Source: JAAZFZ01 sp035647435
GTDB lineage: Bacteria > Bacillota > Clostridia > Oscillospirales > Acutalibacteraceae
Assembly (NCBI GenBank): GCA_035647435.1
Contig: DASRNM010000101.1
Coordinates: 1-15,740, forward strand
Length of the DNA stretch: 15,740 bases
Reading direction: 5' to 3'
Shown piece by piece: positions 1-7,955 of this stretch. The position numbers and the translations under genes are program-made. The notes under the pieces are model-generated. The model was not told where the DNA came from, made no database searches, and was given only the letters and a program-made list of their open reading frames with translations. Each line of letters starts with the position of its first letter. Within the stretch, counting starts at the first letter, position 1.

Positions 1-386
1 AATCAGAAAACCTCAACGCAGATAAAATCAGAAAAATTACGATTGTAACTGGTGAGGCGGCATACCCTCTAATCAGTGAATTAGTTGACGAAACGACAAA
101 AAAATGGCATAATTTAAGAATAAATACGATTAAAATAAAAAATAAATTTTTAGGTGACAAAATAACTGTTGCAGGTCTTTTAACGGGAAAGGATATCATT
201 GAGGGTTTGAGCAATGTGGATTTAGGCGACGAACTCTTAATCCCTCGTGTTTCATTGAGGCACGAAGGCGATATGTTCCTTGACGATGTAACAGTTGAAC
301 AAATGGCAAAAGTGCTCGGTGTAAGGGTGGTCCCCGTTTCTAATGATGGCGAGGATTTTCTCAATGCACTGTTGGGAAAGAAGTGA
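1..386 (+). CDS. DUF512-family (radical SAM-associated) protein, C-terminal part
   Basis: This is the 3' end of a gene whose start lies before the window; the frame is open from base 3 to the TGA at 384-386. The visible 127 residues carry features I associate with the C-terminal DUF512 domain of clostridial radical SAM proteins: a segment ITVAGLLTGKDI near residues 56-67 and LRHEGDMFLDD near residues 89-99. The N-terminal PDZ-like and radical SAM cysteine regions of the family would be upstream and are not seen. The function of the family is not established. The stop is only 4 bases before the der start, and this family is commonly found next to der in Clostridia, so the two are probably cotranscribed. 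The reading frame is intact; the truncation is caused by the window edge. Confidence 0.82.
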   Translation, partial: SENLNADKIRKITIVTGEAAYPLISELVDETTKKWHNLRINTIKIKNKFLGDKITVAGLLTGKDIIEGLSNVDLGDELLIPRVSLRHEGDMFLDDVTVEQMAKVLGVRVVPVSNDGEDFLNALLGKK

Positions 387-390
387 TAAG

Positions 391-1716
391 ATGTCAAAAC
401 CTGTAGTGGCGATTGTTGGCAGACCTAATGTCGGCAAGTCAACACTTTTCAATAAACTTATAGGTAGCAGGCTTTCAATCGTTGATGATACCCCGGGAGT
501 TACGAGGGACAGAATATATGGTGACTGTGAATGGCTCGGTTATAATTTTATGCTTGTTGACACAGGAGGTATAGAGCCTTTTTCAGACGACGTGATATTT
601 TCGCAAATGCGTCGTCAGGCTCAACTTGCCATAGACAGCGCAGATGTGATTATACTTGTAACCGATATAAGGTCCGGTGTTGTCGCAAACGATGAGGAAG
701 TTACGTCAATGCTTCAAAAAAGTGGGAAGCCGATTATTTTGTGCGTCAATAAAAGCGACACAGTAGGTGAAACTTCGCTTGATTTTTATGAGTTCTACAA
801 TCTCGGCTTGGGCGAGCCCATTGCCGTTTCCTCTGTTCACGGGCACGGCACAGGCGACTTGCTTGACGAGGTTATTAAATATTTGCCCAAAAAGATTCAA
901 GATGATGAAGATGAAGAAATAGTAAAGGTTGCAGTCATAGGCAAGCCAAATGTTGGCAAATCATCGCTAATAAATAAAATAGCCGGTGAGGAGCGAATGA
1001 TTGTTTCAGACATTGCAGGCACAACGAGGGATGCAACAGATACGGAAATTGAGAATTCAGAAGGCAAATTCTTATTTATTGACACGGCAGGGCTGAGAAG
1101 GCAAAGCAGGGTATACGAAAACATCGAAAGATATTCTGTCATAAGAGCACGCATGGCGGTCGAAAGAGCACATGTCTGTGTGATTATGATTGATGCAACC
1201 CAGGGCTTTACCGAGCAGGATTCAAAGGTTGCTGGCATAGCTCATGAATTGGGCAAGGGCTGTATTATTGCCGTGAACAAATGGGATGTTATCGAAAAAG
1301 ATGGAAAAACGATGGATAATTACCGAAAAGATTTAGTCAATGATTTTGCGTTTATGACTTATGCACCGATTATATTTATATCAGCAAAAACAGGGCAAAG
1401 GCTTGACAGGTTGTTCAAGCTGATTAAGTTTGTAGATTCCCAAAACGCAATGAGGATTTCGACAGGTATGCTCAATGATATTTTGGCGGATGCTACCTTG
1501 AGGGTGCAGCCTCCAACCGATAAAGGCAAAAGGTTGAAAATTTACTATATGACACAAGCGTCAACACGGCCACCGACATTTGTTTGTTTTGTAAACAACA
1601 AAAACTTGTTTCATTACAGTTATCAAAGATATATCGACAATCAAATTCGTGGGGTGTTCGGTCTTGAGGGAACGCCTACACGAATGCTTGTGCGTGAAAG
1701 GGATCAGAAAAAATGA
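391..1716 (+). CDS. der: Ribosome biogenesis GTPase Der (EngA)
   Basis: Der is a double GTPase that acts in maturation of the 50S ribosomal subunit in the cytoplasm. Two tandem G domains are visible. The first has a P-loop GRPNVGKS at residues 10-17 and NKSD at 120-123. The second has GKPNVGKS at 184-191 and NKWD at 296-299. An acidic linker (DDEDEE) lies between them, and a KH-like C-terminal domain occupies about residues 350-441. The length of 441 aa is typical. I chose the ATG at 391, giving MSKPVVAIVGRP; an in-frame ATG at 343 would add 16 atypical residues and overlap the preceding gene. The ribosome-binding site is weak (GAAG-like around 380-383), so translation may be coupled to the upstream gene that stops 4 bases earlier. 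The TGA stop overlaps the ruvC start by 4 bp. Confidence 0.97.
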   Translation: MSKPVVAIVGRPNVGKSTLFNKLIGSRLSIVDDTPGVTRDRIYGDCEWLGYNFMLVDTGGIEPFSDDVIFSQMRRQAQLAIDSADVIILVTDIRSGVVANDEEVTSMLQKSGKPIILCVNKSDTVGETSLDFYEFYNLGLGEPIAVSSVHGHGTGDLLDEVIKYLPKKIQDDEDEEIVKVAVIGKPNVGKSSLINKIAGEERMIVSDIAGTTRDATDTEIENSEGKFLFIDTAGLRRQSRVYENIERYSVIRARMAVERAHVCVIMIDATQGFTEQDSKVAGIAHELGKGCIIAVNKWDVIEKDGKTMDNYRKDLVNDFAFMTYAPIIFISAKTGQRLDRLFKLIKFVDSQNAMRISTGMLNDILADATLRVQPPTDKGKRLKIYYMTQASTRPPTFVCFVNNKNLFHYSYQRYIDNQIRGVFGLEGTPTRMLVRERDQKK

Positions 1717-2213
1717 TTATTTTAGGCATAGACCCGGGCTATGCAATTGTAGGCACCGGTGTAATTGAATACAAAAATAATCATTTTAAAGTAATTGACA
1801 GCATGGCGGTAACAACTCCTGCTGGCATGCCTTTCAATGAACGCCTTGAACAAATTTTTAACGGTATAACGGATATTATAAGAAAATACAATCCAGAAGC
1901 GCTTTCAATAGAAAAGGTTTTTTACAACAGCAATGCAAAGACCGTTATTGATGTCAGCCAGGCGAGGGGTGTTATACTACTTGCCGCTCAAATCCATGGG
2001 CTTTCGATACATGAATATACACCGTTGCAGGTTAAGCAAAGCGTTGTCGGCTACGGCAGAGCAGAAAAAAGACAGGTGCAGGAGATGACAAAGATAATTC
2101 TTAACCTTGAAAAAATACCCAAGCCCGATGATGTAGCAGATGCCCTTGCGATGGCTATTTGTTATGCGCACACAAGCGGTTCGCTAATGGGTAAGATTAA
2201 CAAATACTTTTAG
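1713..2213 (+). CDS. ruvC: Crossover junction endodeoxyribonuclease RuvC
   Basis: RuvC resolves Holliday junctions by paired symmetrical nicks, acting with RuvAB in recombinational repair. The 166-residue protein has the RNase H-like fold signature GIDPGYAIVGTG at the N-terminus. Four acidic catalytic positions can be placed: D7, E67 (in IEKVF), D140 and D143 (in PDDVADALA). The FYNSNAKTVIDVSQARG stretch after E67 is also typical. All expected catalytic residues are present and the length is normal. The start ATG lies inside the der stop (ATGA overlap), which indicates translational coupling. ruvA starts 12 bases after the stop, giving the ruvC-ruvA-ruvB order. Confidence 0.97.
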   Translation: MIILGIDPGYAIVGTGVIEYKNNHFKVIDSMAVTTPAGMPFNERLEQIFNGITDIIRKYNPEALSIEKVFYNSNAKTVIDVSQARGVILLAAQIHGLSIHEYTPLQVKQSVVGYGRAEKRQVQEMTKIILNLEKIPKPDDVADALAMAICYAHTSGSLMGKINKYF

Positions 2214-2225
2214 GGAGCGGGTTTA

Positions 2226-2831
2226 ATGTTTTATAGCCTGACAGGGAACATACTTTTCACAGACGAAACAAGCGTTGCCATTGAATGTGGTGGCGTTGGT
2301 TTTCGTTGTTTCTCAACGCTAAATACTTTGAAAAGAATTGGTAAAACAGGCAGTGAGGTTACACTTTTCACTTATCTGAATGTACGTGAAGATGCTTTGG
2401 ATTTATACGGATTTTACGATAATAGAGAAATGGAATGCTTTAAACTGCTTGTCGGAGTTACGGGAGTCGGCCCTAAAGCTGCACTCTCAATTCTTTCACA
2501 GTTAACCCCTGAAAAGCTTGCCCTTAGTATTGCAACGGCTGATATTAAGACGATAACCATTGCAAAGGGCGTTGGCCCAAAAATTGCACAGAGGATTATT
2601 CTTGAGCTTAAAGACAAGATGAAAGCAGAAAATTTTGGATATGAAGGTTTTGAAGATGCCGAGTCGGCTGGCGTTGCATCACAGGCGGGCAGCAGCGGCG
2701 AAGCGATCAGTGCGCTTGTATCTCTCGGTTATAGTCGGTCTGAGGCGTCTGTGACTGTGAGCAGGCTCGAGGAGGGCCTGACAACAGAAGAATATATTAA
2801 ACAAGCACTTAAAAGACTTGGGAGAAATTGA
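2226..2831 (+). CDS. ruvA: Holliday junction branch migration protein RuvA
   Basis: RuvA forms the tetrameric platform that binds four-way DNA junctions and loads the RuvB motor. At 201 aa it is the usual length. Domain I (OB fold) spans about residues 1-63. Domain II carries two helix-hairpin-helix motifs, VTGVGPKAAL at 78-87 and GVGPKIAQ at 115-122. A flexible Gly/Ser/Ala-rich linker runs from about 135 to 158, and the RuvB-binding domain III from about 159 to 201 (ISALVSLGYSRSEA). A GGGAG ribosome-binding site overlaps the ruvC stop region, 8 bases before the ATG. Confidence 0.97.
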   Translation: MFYSLTGNILFTDETSVAIECGGVGFRCFSTLNTLKRIGKTGSEVTLFTYLNVREDALDLYGFYDNREMECFKLLVGVTGVGPKAALSILSQLTPEKLALSIATADIKTITIAKGVGPKIAQRIILELKDKMKAENFGYEGFEDAESAGVASQAGSSGEAISALVSLGYSRSEASVTVSRLEEGLTTEEYIKQALKRLGRN

Positions 2832-2875
2832 TATTAAGTTTCAATAACCTTTAATCGGTTTTAAGAGGTGAGTGT

Positions 2876-3904
2876 ATGGATACGGATTATGAAAACAGAA
2901 TAATAGCTCCCGAATATAGCGGTTCTGACGACTCTGATTTGGAGATTTCGTTGCGCCCAAAATGCTTTTCGGAATATATCGGTCAACTGAAGGTCAAAGA
3001 AAACCTTTCGATATACATTGAAGCCGCACGAAAAAGAGGAGAATCTCTTGACCATGTGCTGTTATATGGCCCTCCTGGGTTGGGTAAAACAACTCTTGCA
3101 GGCATAATAGCAAATGAGATGGATGTCAATATAAGAATAACATCAGGCCCGGCAATTGATAAGCCTGGTGATTTGGCGGCACTTCTTACAAACCTTGATG
3201 AAGGGGACATTCTTTTCATTGACGAGGTGCACAGGCTCAACCGCAGTGTTGAGGAGGTTTTATACCCGGCGATGGAGGACAACGCACTTGATATAATAAT
3301 CGGCAAAGGCCCCTCTGCAAGGTCAATACGGTTAGATTTGCCTAACTTCACGCTTATCGGTGCCACAACAAGAGCAGGCCAGTTAAGTTCGCCCTTGCGT
3401 GACAGGTTTGGTGTTATTTTCAGACTAGAATTGTATAGCCCAAAAGAGCTTTCGCAAATTGTGAAAAGAAGCGCGGGCATTTTGAAGGTTGATTTAGATG
3501 AGGAAGGCGCATACGAAATATCAACCCGTTCAAGGGGAACGCCCAGAATCGCAAACAGACTTTTAAAGAGAGCGAGAGACTTTGCACAGGTTATCGGCAA
3601 CGGAACAATAACTAAAAATAGTGCAAAAAAATCGCTTGATAGAATGGAAATTGACTCATTGGGTCTTGACTCGATTGACAGACAGCTGTTGGCAGCTATG
3701 ATTAAAAACTATAACGGAGGCCCTGTGGGGCTTGAAACAATAGCGGCAGCAATAGGAGAAGAGGCAATAACTATTGAAGATGTTTATGAGCCATATCTCA
3801 TGCAAATAGGTTTTTTAAGCCGCACACCCAGGGGCAGAATGGTAACGCCTGCAGGTTACAAGCATTTAGGTATTACCATGCCTGGGCAACAGAGTTTAAT
3901 ATGA
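2876..3904 (+). CDS. ruvB: Holliday junction branch migration ATPase RuvB
   Basis: RuvB is the hexameric AAA+ motor that drives branch migration on RuvA-bound junctions. In this 342-residue protein Walker A is GPPGLGKTT at 65-73, Walker B is FIDEVH with D116/E117, sensor 1 is GATTR at 162-166, and the LRDRFG segment near 174-179 contains the conserved arginine-finger region. The C-terminal winged-helix domain ends with [20 protein letters not shown], which is characteristic. The ribosome-binding site AAGAGGTGA lies just before the ATG. The 44-base spacer after ruvA holds only a weak AACC/GGTT inverted repeat, so I see no break in the operon. The gene is complete with no missing motifs. Confidence 0.97.
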   Translation: MDTDYENRIIAPEYSGSDDSDLEISLRPKCFSEYIGQLKVKENLSIYIEAARKRGESLDHVLLYGPPGLGKTTLAGIIANEMDVNIRITSGPAIDKPGDLAALLTNLDEGDILFIDEVHRLNRSVEEVLYPAMEDNALDIIIGKGPSARSIRLDLPNFTLIGATTRAGQLSSPLRDRFGVIFRLELYSPKELSQIVKRSAGILKVDLDEEGAYEISTRSRGTPRIANRLLKRARDFAQVIGNGTITKNSAKKSLDRMEIDSLGLDSIDRQLLAAMIKNYNGGPVGLETIAAAIGEEAITIEDVYEPYLMQIGFLSRTPRGRMVTPAGYKHLGITMPGQQSLI

Positions 3905-3926
3905 TAAACTTTTGAGGGGGGAAGCT

Positions 3927-5276
3927 ATGGGTAGACTGTTTGGAACAGACGGTATAAGAGGCTTGGCTAACAGTGAACTAACTTGTGAACTTGCATTAAA
4001 GATAGGCCGCGCAACTGCAATGGCTTTAGCAAGCGAGAACAATAGCAGACAAAAGGTTCTTATAGGGATGGATACAAGAGTGTCCTCTGATATGCTCAAA
4101 TCTGCAATAGCTGCAGGTTTTTGCTCCGTAGGGGCCGATGTGCTCGAAATCGGTGTCGTGCCTACACCTGCGGTGGCATTTCTTGTGAGAAAATACGGTT
4201 ATGATGCAGGTGTCATGATATCGGCATCGCACAACCCTTGTGAATACAATGGAATAAAAATTTTCAAGTCGGACGGATATAAGCTCCCTGATTCGATTGA
4301 AGAAAAAATAGAAAACATTATTTTGAACGAATCGACAGTTCCACCCGTGAAAATCGGCGGAGAAGTCGGCAAAATAAGAGTTTCAGAAATGGCTATTTTT
4401 GATTATATCGAACACCTGACATCTACGATTAAAGGTGATTTTACAGGGCTTAAAATAGCACTTGACTGTGCAAACGGCTCGTCCACAATCACGGCACCCG
4501 AGTTGTTTATGCGTTTGGGCGCCGAGTGCAAAATGATAAATTGTCAGCCCGATGGTGTAAATATAAATAAAGAGTGCGGCTCAACACATATGGAATCGTT
4601 GCAAAGGTTTGTTATAGAGCATGAATATGATGTCGGGTTTGCCTTCGACGGAGATGCGGACAGGCTGCTTTGCGTGGATGCTAATGGTAACCTTATTGAC
4701 GGTGATGAAATTATAGCAATTTGTGCAAAACATTTAAAAGAAACGGGTCAGCTTTTTAAAGACACCGTTGTTGTAACCGTGATGAGTAATATGGGATTTT
4801 ACAAGTTTTGCGACGAAAATGAAATAAAATATGTTACGACCAATGTTGGCGACAGGTATGTTTTAGAAAGCATGGTTGAGAACGGATATAAAATCGGTGG
4901 CGAGCAGTCAGGTCATGTGATTTTTCTTGACTATGCAAGAACGGGTGACGGCCAGTTAACCGCATTGCAGCTGCTTGAAATTATGAAACAGACAGGCAAA
5001 ACCTTGGGAGAGCTTGCAAGCGAGATGGAAGTATTTCCACAGGTTATGATAAATGTTAAGGTGTCAAACATAGGCAAGGTTCGCTATTCAAGCGACATTG
5101 AGATAAAAAAAGCAATCGAAAAAGCAGAAAAAGAGCTTGGTGACAAAGGCAGGGTGCTTGTCAGAGTTTCGGGCACTGAGCCTCTTGTGCGTGTCATGCT
5201 CGAGGGCAGGGATAAAGCCATGATTTCAAAGCTCGGCGAGGATATCGCACAGGTTGTCAAAGATAGATTAATATAA
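3927..5276 (+). CDS. glmM: Phosphoglucosamine mutase GlmM
   Basis: GlmM converts glucosamine-6-phosphate to glucosamine-1-phosphate for UDP-GlcNAc and peptidoglycan synthesis in the cytoplasm. The 449-residue protein shows the family signature in order: GRLFGTDGIRG at the N-terminus, the catalytic phosphoserine loop SASHNP with S101, the metal-binding loop DGDADR with D241, D243 and D245, the sugar-binding loop GEQSGHVIF, and the phosphate-binding loop RVSGTEPLVRVM near the C-terminus. I chose the ATG at 3927, which has a GAGGGGGG ribosome-binding site and gives MGRLFGTDG; an in-frame TTG at 3912 would place that ribosome-binding site inside the gene. It follows ruvB by 22 bases and belongs to the same run of genes. 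Its cell-wall role is unrelated to its DNA-repair neighbours. Confidence 0.97.
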   Translation: MGRLFGTDGIRGLANSELTCELALKIGRATAMALASENNSRQKVLIGMDTRVSSDMLKSAIAAGFCSVGADVLEIGVVPTPAVAFLVRKYGYDAGVMISASHNPCEYNGIKIFKSDGYKLPDSIEEKIENIILNESTVPPVKIGGEVGKIRVSEMAIFDYIEHLTSTIKGDFTGLKIALDCANGSSTITAPELFMRLGAECKMINCQPDGVNINKECGSTHMESLQRFVIEHEYDVGFAFDGDADRLLCVDANGNLIDGDEIIAICAKHLKETGQLFKDTVVVTVMSNMGFYKFCDENEIKYVTTNVGDRYVLESMVENGYKIGGEQSGHVIFLDYARTGDGQLTALQLLEIMKQTGKTLGELASEMEVFPQVMINVKVSNIGKVRYSSDIEIKKAIEKAEKELGDKGRVLVRVSGTEPLVRVMLEGRDKAMISKLGEDIAQVVKDRLI

Positions 5277-5289
5277 AGTGGGTAATTAA

Positions 5290-6162
5290 ATGCAAGGTTC
5301 TGATGGATGGGAAAATTATGAGCTAATAGACTGTTCCGAAGGTGAACGACTTGAGCGGTGGGGCGATGTTATTCTTATCAGGCCCGATCCTCAGGTTGTA
5401 TGGAAAACCGAAAAGACTCACCCGATGTGGAAAAATGCGAACGCACGCTTCAATCGCTCCTCAAAAGGTGGCGGTAGATGGGAAGTTTATCGCCCAATGC
5501 CTGATATGTGGAAGATCGATTATAAGGACTTGACCTTTAATATCAAAACAACTGGCTTTAAGCATACCGGCTTGTTTCCTGAGCAATCGAAGAATTGGGA
5601 CTATGTAAGGCAGGTTATAAAAAACTCAGGTAGGCAGGTTAAGGTTCTCAATCTTTTTGCCTATACGGGCGGTGCAACCGTTGCTTGCCTCAAAGCTGGC
5701 GCTCATGTTGTGCACGTTGATGCCTCAAAAGGCATGGTTTCATGGGCAAAAGAAAATGCCGCTTCAAGTGGTGTTGCCGACAAAACAGTGAGATGGATTG
5801 TTGACGACTGTGTGAAGTTTGTTGAGCGTGAAATAAGGCGTGGCAGTAAGTACGATATTATAATTATGGACCCACCCTCATTCGGCAGAGGGCCCGATGG
5901 CGAGGTTTGGCGGATTGAAGATGAAATTTATAAGCTCGTTGAGCTATGCTCAAACCTTTTGAGCGATGAAGCCTTGCTTTTTCTTATCAATACATACACA
6001 ACAGGGCTTTCACCGAGTGTTATGCAATATGTTTTAGCTATGGCTGTTAAGCCTATTCATGGTGGTGAAGTTACAAGTGGCGAAATAGGCCTGCCCGTAT
6101 CCGATTCAGGTATGTTTTTGCCCTGCGGTTCAAGTGCGTATTGGAAAAATCTTGATTTTTAA
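5290..6162 (+). CDS. Class I SAM-dependent methyltransferase, COG1092/RlmI-RlmK-like
   Basis: This 290-residue protein looks like a SAM-dependent methyltransferase of the group that includes the 23S rRNA enzymes RlmI and RlmK. The SAM-binding motif I is NLFAYTGGAT at 121-130, the acidic residue of motif II is D144 in VHVDASKG, and motif IV is DPPSFGRG at 194-201. The first ~110 residues form a basic, Trp-rich domain that differs from the PUA domain of RlmI. The stretch after the sheet strand near 230-240 reads LFLINTYTTGLS and has no cysteine where RlmI-type m5C enzymes have their catalytic one, so the chemistry is probably not C5-cytosine methylation. The substrate is unknown; rRNA is an inference from family. 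It starts 13 bases after glmM and is followed by a terminator, so it appears to be the last gene of the left operon. Confidence 0.88.
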   Translation: MQGSDGWENYELIDCSEGERLERWGDVILIRPDPQVVWKTEKTHPMWKNANARFNRSSKGGGRWEVYRPMPDMWKIDYKDLTFNIKTTGFKHTGLFPEQSKNWDYVRQVIKNSGRQVKVLNLFAYTGGATVACLKAGAHVVHVDASKGMVSWAKENAASSGVADKTVRWIVDDCVKFVEREIRRGSKYDIIIMDPPSFGRGPDGEVWRIEDEIYKLVELCSNLLSDEALLFLINTYTTGLSPSVMQYVLAMAVKPIHGGEVTSGEIGLPVSDSGMFLPCGSSAYWKNLDF

Positions 6163-6190
6163 TGGATTAACAAGTTATCTTTTTAAAAAC

Positions 6191-6211
6191 AGCGTAGCAA
6201 TACGCTTTTTT
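6191..6211 (+). terminator. Rho-independent terminator after the methyltransferase gene
   Basis: A 6-bp perfect stem (AGCGTA 6191-6196 with TACGCT 6201-6206) closes on a GCAA tetraloop, a GNRA-type loop, and is followed by a run of T to 6211. It sits 28 bases after the methyltransferase stop and 17 bases before ecfA1. The stem is short but the loop and T tract are favourable, so I read it as the end of the der-ruvCAB-glmM operon, possibly leaky. Confidence 0.72.
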
Positions 6212-6228
6212 GATTTAAGGAATATAAA

Positions 6229-7083
6229 ATGAACGAAACACTCATTGAATTTAAAAATGTCAGCTTCACTTATGAAAGTGAGGAGCAAGAACCTTTGCAG
6301 GCAGTGAAGAACATAAACTTCTCTGTGCGCAAGGGTGAGTTTGTTGCTGTTCTCGGGCATAATGGCTCGGGTAAATCAACAGTTGCAAAGCTCACAAACG
6401 CAATGCTGACACCTGAGCGGGGCGATATCATTGTCAACGGTATGAACACAAGAGACGAGGAGTTGACATTTGATATACGCAAAACTGTCGGCATGGTTTT
6501 TCAAAACCCCGACAATCAAATTGTTGCGACAATAGTTGAGGACGATGTTGCTTTCGGCCCCGAAAATCTCGGAGTCGAGCCGAAAGAAATTAGGCGCCGT
6601 GTTGACCTTGCGCTAAAAACAGTAGGGATGTATGATTGCAGGGAAAGGGAGCCACATAAGCTCTCAGGCGGTCAAAAGCAGCGTGTTGCAATAGCGGGCG
6701 TTATAGCAATGCAAAACGATTGCTTAGTGCTTGACGAGGCGACTGCAATGCTTGACCCAAGAGGGCGCAAAGAGGTCATGAAAACCGTCAAATCGCTTAA
6801 CAAAGAAAGCGGAAAAACAATTATATTTATAACCCATTTTATGGACGAGGCTGTTCAAGCGGATCGAGTGATTGTCATGAATGACGCTGAAATAATGCTT
6901 GACGGTGAACCGCATGAGGTGTTTGCACAAACCGCAAAGATTAAAAAAGCGGGTTTAGACGTGCCTCAATCAGCGGAATTATCACTCTTGCTTGAAAAAG
7001 ACGGCTTTAAATTCAACAGAATCCCTTTGAGCGTTGATGAGTGTGTCAATGAACTGCTTACCATTTTGGAGGTGGGCGGATGA
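6229..7083 (+). CDS. ecfA1: ECF transporter ATPase A1 (EcfA1, CbiO family)
   Basis: This is one of the two ATPases that power an energy-coupling-factor importer for vitamins or metal ions at the cytoplasmic membrane. The 284 residues include Walker A GHNGSGKST at 43-51, Q-loop Q92 in FQNPDNQ, signature LSGGQ at 145-149, Walker B LVLDE with catalytic E170, and switch H203. The DEATAMLDP sequence after Walker B is typical of EcfA1, whereas EcfA2 has DEPTAGLDP. The start has AAGG 8 bases upstream. It overlaps ecfA2 by 4 bp (ATGA). No clear promoter was seen in the 66 bases upstream, so expression may come from read-through of the preceding terminator or from a promoter I could not recognise. Confidence 0.95.
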   Translation: MNETLIEFKNVSFTYESEEQEPLQAVKNINFSVRKGEFVAVLGHNGSGKSTVAKLTNAMLTPERGDIIVNGMNTRDEELTFDIRKTVGMVFQNPDNQIVATIVEDDVAFGPENLGVEPKEIRRRVDLALKTVGMYDCREREPHKLSGGQKQRVAIAGVIAMQNDCLVLDEATAMLDPRGRKEVMKTVKSLNKESGKTIIFITHFMDEAVQADRVIVMNDAEIMLDGEPHEVFAQTAKIKKAGLDVPQSAELSLLLEKDGFKFNRIPLSVDECVNELLTILEVGG

Positions 7084-7955
7084 ACAATAAAGCTATAATT
7101 AAAACAGTTGATTTAACTCATATCTATGGCAAAGGGCTCATGAATGAAGTGGCAGCTATCTATAACATCAATATTGAGATAGAGCAGGGCGAGCTTTTGG
7201 CTATAATCGGGCATACAGGCTCAGGCAAAAGCACGCTTATTCAGCATTTCAACGGTCTTTTAAAACCGACAACGGGCAAAATTTATGTTGACGGGGAGGA
7301 CATATGGAAGAGCAAGGAAGCCACAAGACAATCACGGTTTAAAGTTGGCCTTTGCTTTCAATACCCCGAATACCAGCTGTTTGAAGACACTGTTTATAAA
7401 GACATTGCTTTTGGGCCTAAAAACATGGGGCTTGACGAAAATGAAATTAACAAGCGTGTGCAAAAAGCCGCTCAATTCGTCGGTGTAAAGCAAGAACAGC
7501 TACAAAAATCACCCTTTGACCTTTCAGGCGGTGAGAAAAGGCGTGTAGCAATTGCTGGTGTTATGGCAATGGAGCCGAAAGTTTTGATTCTCGACGAGCC
7601 AACAGCAGGGCTTGACCCGAGAGGCAGAGATATGATACTTGAATTAATAAACGATTACCGAAAGCAGACGGGCAACACCGTGTTGCTCATTTCACATAGC
7701 ATGGAGGATGTTGCAAAGATAGCCACAAAGGTTATGGTTATGAACAACTCAAGAATTGCGATGTATGGAACTGTTGACGAGGTCTATTCACGGGGCGATG
7801 AACTTTATAATATGGGGTTGAATGTGCCTCAAATAACAAGAGTTTTCATGGCATTAAGCCGAAAGGGCGTTGATGTTAGCGAAGGCATATTTACAGTTGA
7901 GCAAGGCAGAGCAGAATTCGTGCGCCTTATGAAAAGCAAGGGGGTGCCCGAATGA
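7080..7955 (+). CDS. ecfA2: ECF transporter ATPase A2 (EcfA2, CbiO family)
   Basis: This is the second ATPase of the ECF module; it pairs with EcfA1 and couples ATP hydrolysis to movement of EcfT. In 291 residues it has Walker A GHTGSGKST at 44-52, Q94 in FQYPEYQLF, signature LSGGE at 148-152, Walker B with D172/E173 in LILDEPTAGLDP, and switch H206. The family-typical YGKG...NEVAAIYNIN start segment is present. ATGA overlaps at both ends (ecfA1 at 7080-7083, ecfT at 7952-7955) suggest tightly coupled translation and fixed stoichiometry. A GGAGGTGGGCGG-type ribosome-binding site lies just before the start, inside ecfA1. Confidence 0.96.
   Translation: MNNKAIIKTVDLTHIYGKGLMNEVAAIYNINIEIEQGELLAIIGHTGSGKSTLIQHFNGLLKPTTGKIYVDGEDIWKSKEATRQSRFKVGLCFQYPEYQLFEDTVYKDIAFGPKNMGLDENEINKRVQKAAQFVGVKQEQLQKSPFDLSGGEKRRVAIAGVMAMEPKVLILDEPTAGLDPRGRDMILELINDYRKQTGNTVLLISHSMEDVAKIATKVMVMNNSRIAMYGTVDEVYSRGDELYNMGLNVPQITRVFMALSRKGVDVSEGIFTVEQGRAEFVRLMKSKGVPE

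Noticed and set aside
343..390. Upstream ATG extending der by 16 residues
   Set aside because: The extension overlaps the DUF512 gene, has no family similarity, and the Der P-loop normally lies about 10 residues from the start, as it does from the ATG at 391.
2845..2862. AACC/GGTT inverted repeat between ruvA and ruvB, considered as a terminator
   Set aside because: Only 4 bp of stem with a 7-base loop and no T tract; too weak to end transcription.
2983..3600. 205-residue open frame on the minus strand opposite ruvB
   Set aside because: It lies wholly inside ruvB, has no recognisable domain and no promoter or convincing ribosome-binding site; it is a coding-frame shadow of a well-supported gene.
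3912..3926. TTG start for glmM
   Set aside because: It would put the GAGGGGGG ribosome-binding site inside the gene; the ATG at 3927 gives the family-typical N-terminus.
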